Both the position numbers and the translations under genes were made by a program. From Marinobacter sp. BGYM27 (GTDB lineage Bacteria; Pseudomonadota; Gammaproteobacteria; Pseudomonadales; Oleiphilaceae), in assembly GCA_025153445.1 (NCBI GenBank), contig JANZNS010000011.1:1-64000 (forward strand): a stretch of 64,000 bases of DNA, given 5' to 3'. The notes beneath the pieces are model-generated. The model had not been told where the DNA came from. It did not search any database and was given only the letters and a program-made list of their open reading frames with translations. This document shows positions 62,151-64,000 of this stretch, in pieces. The number at the start of each line of letters is the position of its first letter. Position 1 is the first letter of the stretch.

Positions 62151-63524
62151 TCAGAAGAAGGTCAGGCCGACCTGGAACAGCCGCTCAACATCGCGGATGC
62201 GGGATTTATCTACCAGGAACAGGATAACGTGATCGTCCGGCTGAACGCGCAGGTGGTCATGGGCAATGAGCACCTCGTTGTGCCGGACGATGGCGCCGAT
62301 AGTGGTGCCCTCCGGCAGGGTGATCTCGTCAAGTCGCTTGCCTACTACTTTGGACGACCGGTGATCGCCGTGAGCAATGGCTTCGATGGCCTCGGCTGCA
62401 CCCCGACGCAAGGCGTGCACATTGACGACATCGCCGCGGCGGACGTGAGTCAGCAGGCTGCCAATGGTGGTTTGCTGGGGCGAGATCGCGACATCGATTT
62501 CGCCACCCTGAATCAGATCCACGTAATCCGGGTTGTTGATCAGGGTAAGAACTTTGCGGACGCCCAGCCGCTTGGCCAGCAATGACGCCATGATATTGGC
62601 TTCATCATCATTAGTGACGGCACAGAACACATCCGTGCTTTCGATGTTCTCTTCCAGCAACAGATCCTTGTTGGCTGCGTTGCCCTGCAGCACGATGGTT
62701 TTGCGCAGGTTTTCCGACAGCATCACGCAGCGCTCGCGGTTCCGCTCGATCAGTTTGACGTGATAGCGGTTCTCGAGGTTGTGGGCCAGTCGCTGGCCGA
62801 TGTTGCCGCCACCGCAGATGAAGATGCGCTTGTAGGGTTTTTCCAGCGGCTGCAATTCACTCATGACCGAGCGGATATGATCGGTGCCGGCGATGAAGAA
62901 GACCTCGTCGCCATCTTCAATCACAGTATCGCCCTGGGGAATGATGGGCCGATCCTTGCGGAAAATAGCGGCGACCCGGGTATCAATTTTGGGCATGTGG
63001 GTGCGCAGGAACGACAACTCGTGGCCCACAAGTGGCCCGCCCTTGGTGGCCCGAATCGCGACCAGTCGGGCCAGACCCTTGGAAAATTCCAGTACCTGCA
63101 GCGCCCCCGGATACTCGATCAGGCGGGTGATATGACGGGTGACAACCTGCTCCGGACTGATCAGCACGTCGATCGGAAAGCCATCGCCGGTAAACAGTTC
63201 CTTGCGAGACAGGTAGGCGTTGGCCCGCACCCGGCTGATCTTGGTTGGTGTCTTGAACAGTGAATAGGCCACCTGACAGGCCACCATGTTGGTCTCGTCA
63301 CTGTTGGTGACGGCAATCAGCATGTCGGCGTCTTCGGCGCCGGCCTGGCGCAATACGCTGGGATAGGAGCCCCGGCCCTGAACCGTGCGGATATCGAGAC
63401 GGTCCTGCAACTCGCGCAATCGTGAACTGTCACTGTCGATAACGGTGATATCGTTTGCTTCATTGGCCAGGTTTTCGGCGAGCGTGCCACCGACCTGGCC
63501 TGCACCCAGGATGATGATTTTCAT
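62151..63524 (-). CDS. trkA: Trk potassium uptake regulator TrkA
   Basis: TrkA binds NAD(H)/ATP and gates TrkH. The 457 residues hold two RCK pairs: [13 protein letters not shown] at the first NAD site (residues 6-18) and [13 protein letters not shown] at the second (about 234), each followed by a TrkA-C domain. The start overlaps the rsmB stop by four bases (ATGA). It precedes trkH. Confidence 0.96.
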   Translation of the reverse strand: MKIIILGAGQVGGTLAENLANEANDITVIDSDSSRLRELQDRLDIRTVQGRGSYPSVLRQAGAEDADMLIAVTNSDETNMVACQVAYSLFKTPTKISRVRANAYLSRKELFTGDGFPIDVLISPEQVVTRHITRLIEYPGALQVLEFSKGLARLVAIRATKGGPLVGHELSFLRTHMPKIDTRVAAIFRKDRPIIPQGDTVIEDGDEVFFIAGTDHIRSVMSELQPLEKPYKRIFICGGGNIGQRLAHNLENRYHVKLIERNRERCVMLSENLRKTIVLQGNAANKDLLLEENIESTDVFCAVTNDDEANIMASLLAKRLGVRKVLTLINNPDYVDLIQGGEIDVAISPQQTTIGSLLTHVRRGDVVNVHALRRGAAEAIEAIAHGDHRSSKVVGKRLDEITLPEGTTIGAIVRHNEVLIAHDHLRVQPDDHVILFLVDKSRIRDVERLFQVGLTFF

Positions 63525-64000
63525 GTTGATTCCGCCTGCTTCGCTGATTGATCGTCCGCCCGGACCAGACAGGCATAGAAAAAGCCGTCATGGGATCCGG
63601 TCTCCGGGAACAGTTGACGCCCCGCTTCGGTATCCAGCCCCCAGTCGAGTGCTGGCATCGCCAATGTGGCATTGTCCTGATGTCGCAGGAATCGCTGGAT
63701 TATACGGTGATTCTCCTGCGGGAACACCGAACAGGTGGCATAGACCAGCCGTCCACCAGGCTTGAGTGTCTGCCAGAGTTTTTCCAGTAACCCGAGCTGG
63801 ATACCGGCCAGTGCAGGTACATCTTCTTCACGGCGAAGCAGTTTGATGTCCGGATGACGCCGGATCACGCCGCTGGCGCTGCAGGGAACGTCGAGCAGAA
63901 TGCGGTCGAATGGCGTGCCGTCCCACCAGGATGCGGTATCGGCGGCATCTGCGGCGACGACTCGGGCGTTCAGATCGAGCCGCTCGAGGTTTTCCTCAAC
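63521..64000 (-). CDS. rsmB: 16S rRNA (cytosine-967-C5) methyltransferase, 3' part
   Basis: The last 159 residues of RsmB (Sun/Fmu), which methylates C967 of 16S rRNA. Visible are [32 protein letters not shown] (PC motif) and [17 protein letters not shown] (TC motif with the likely catalytic cysteine). The N-terminal part lies beyond the right edge. It overlaps trkA by four bases, placing it first in an rsmB-trkA-trkH transcript as in pseudomonads. Confidence 0.95.
   Translation of the reverse strand, partial: VEENLERLDLNARVVAADAADTASWWDGTPFDRILLDVPCSASGVIRRHPDIKLLRREEDVPALAGIQLGLLEKLWQTLKPGGRLVYATCSVFPQENHRIIQRFLRHQDNATLAMPALDWGLDTEAGRQLFPETGSHDGFFYACLVRADDQSAKQAEST

Overview
The window is chromosomal DNA from a gammaproteobacterium. 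The reasons are the order rpmH-rnpA-yidD-yidC-mnmE facing away from dnaA-dnaN-recF-gyrB, the block mnmG-rsmG-parA-parB-atpIBEFHAGDC-glmU-glmS, and glyQS/trkHA just beyond gyrB. This is the Pseudomonas/Oceanospirillales/Marinobacter type of origin region. The Na+/H+ antiporter NhaB, a BicA-like SulP carrier and a chromosomal-type integron fit a marine or halotolerant bacterium. The genus cannot be fixed from the sequence alone; Marinobacter or a relative is only a guess.

Layout. 1-3200: proximal end of an integron. The integrase gene intI (+) sits under a LexA-like operator and points away from four gene cassettes (all -) separated by attC sites; the fourth attC abuts the end of an IS1182-like insertion sequence that runs off the left edge. 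3215-7540: class Ia ribonucleotide reductase nrdA-nrdB (-) behind a clear cobalamin riboswitch. 7675-15557: a DUF3047 protein, two tandem solute-binding proteins, a universal stress protein with a BicA-like SulP carrier, NhaB, and a COG4280-like membrane protein. 15600-30649: glmS, glmU, the nine-gene ATP synthase operon, parB, parA, rsmG and mnmG, all on the minus strand.

30968-42286 is a block that separates mnmG from mnmE, which are adjacent in Pseudomonas. It holds an MFS-acyltransferase fusion, an RND pump with its adaptor, a DUF3833 lipoprotein, a long-chain-type acyl-CoA dehydrogenase, two unknown lipoproteins and a solute-binding protein. 42607-46679 is mnmE-yidC-yidD-rnpA-rpmH (-). 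46680-47524 is an AT-rich gene-free stretch with DnaA-box-like sites, the best oriC candidate, after which dnaA, dnaN, an ABC1/UbiB-like kinase, recF and gyrB run on the plus strand. Two perfect 16-bp parS palindromes lie inside recF and are read as the peptide FHVEH. 55730-64000 (-): a VC0807-like membrane protein, tRNA-Pro(CGG), gmhB, glyS, glyQ, trkH, trkA and the 3' part of rsmB.

How the parts fit together: most of the window is origin-proximal housekeeping (replication start, ParABS segregation, ATP synthesis, tRNA modification, membrane insertion, cell-wall precursor synthesis). The accessory material is concentrated at the integron, in the ion and carbon transport cluster at 7.7-15.6 kb, and in the 11-kb block between mnmG and mnmE. 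The most informative regulatory signals are the B12 riboswitch on nrdAB, the LexA box on intI, the parS pair in recF, and two competing clusters of DnaA boxes (30.8 kb and 47.2 kb).
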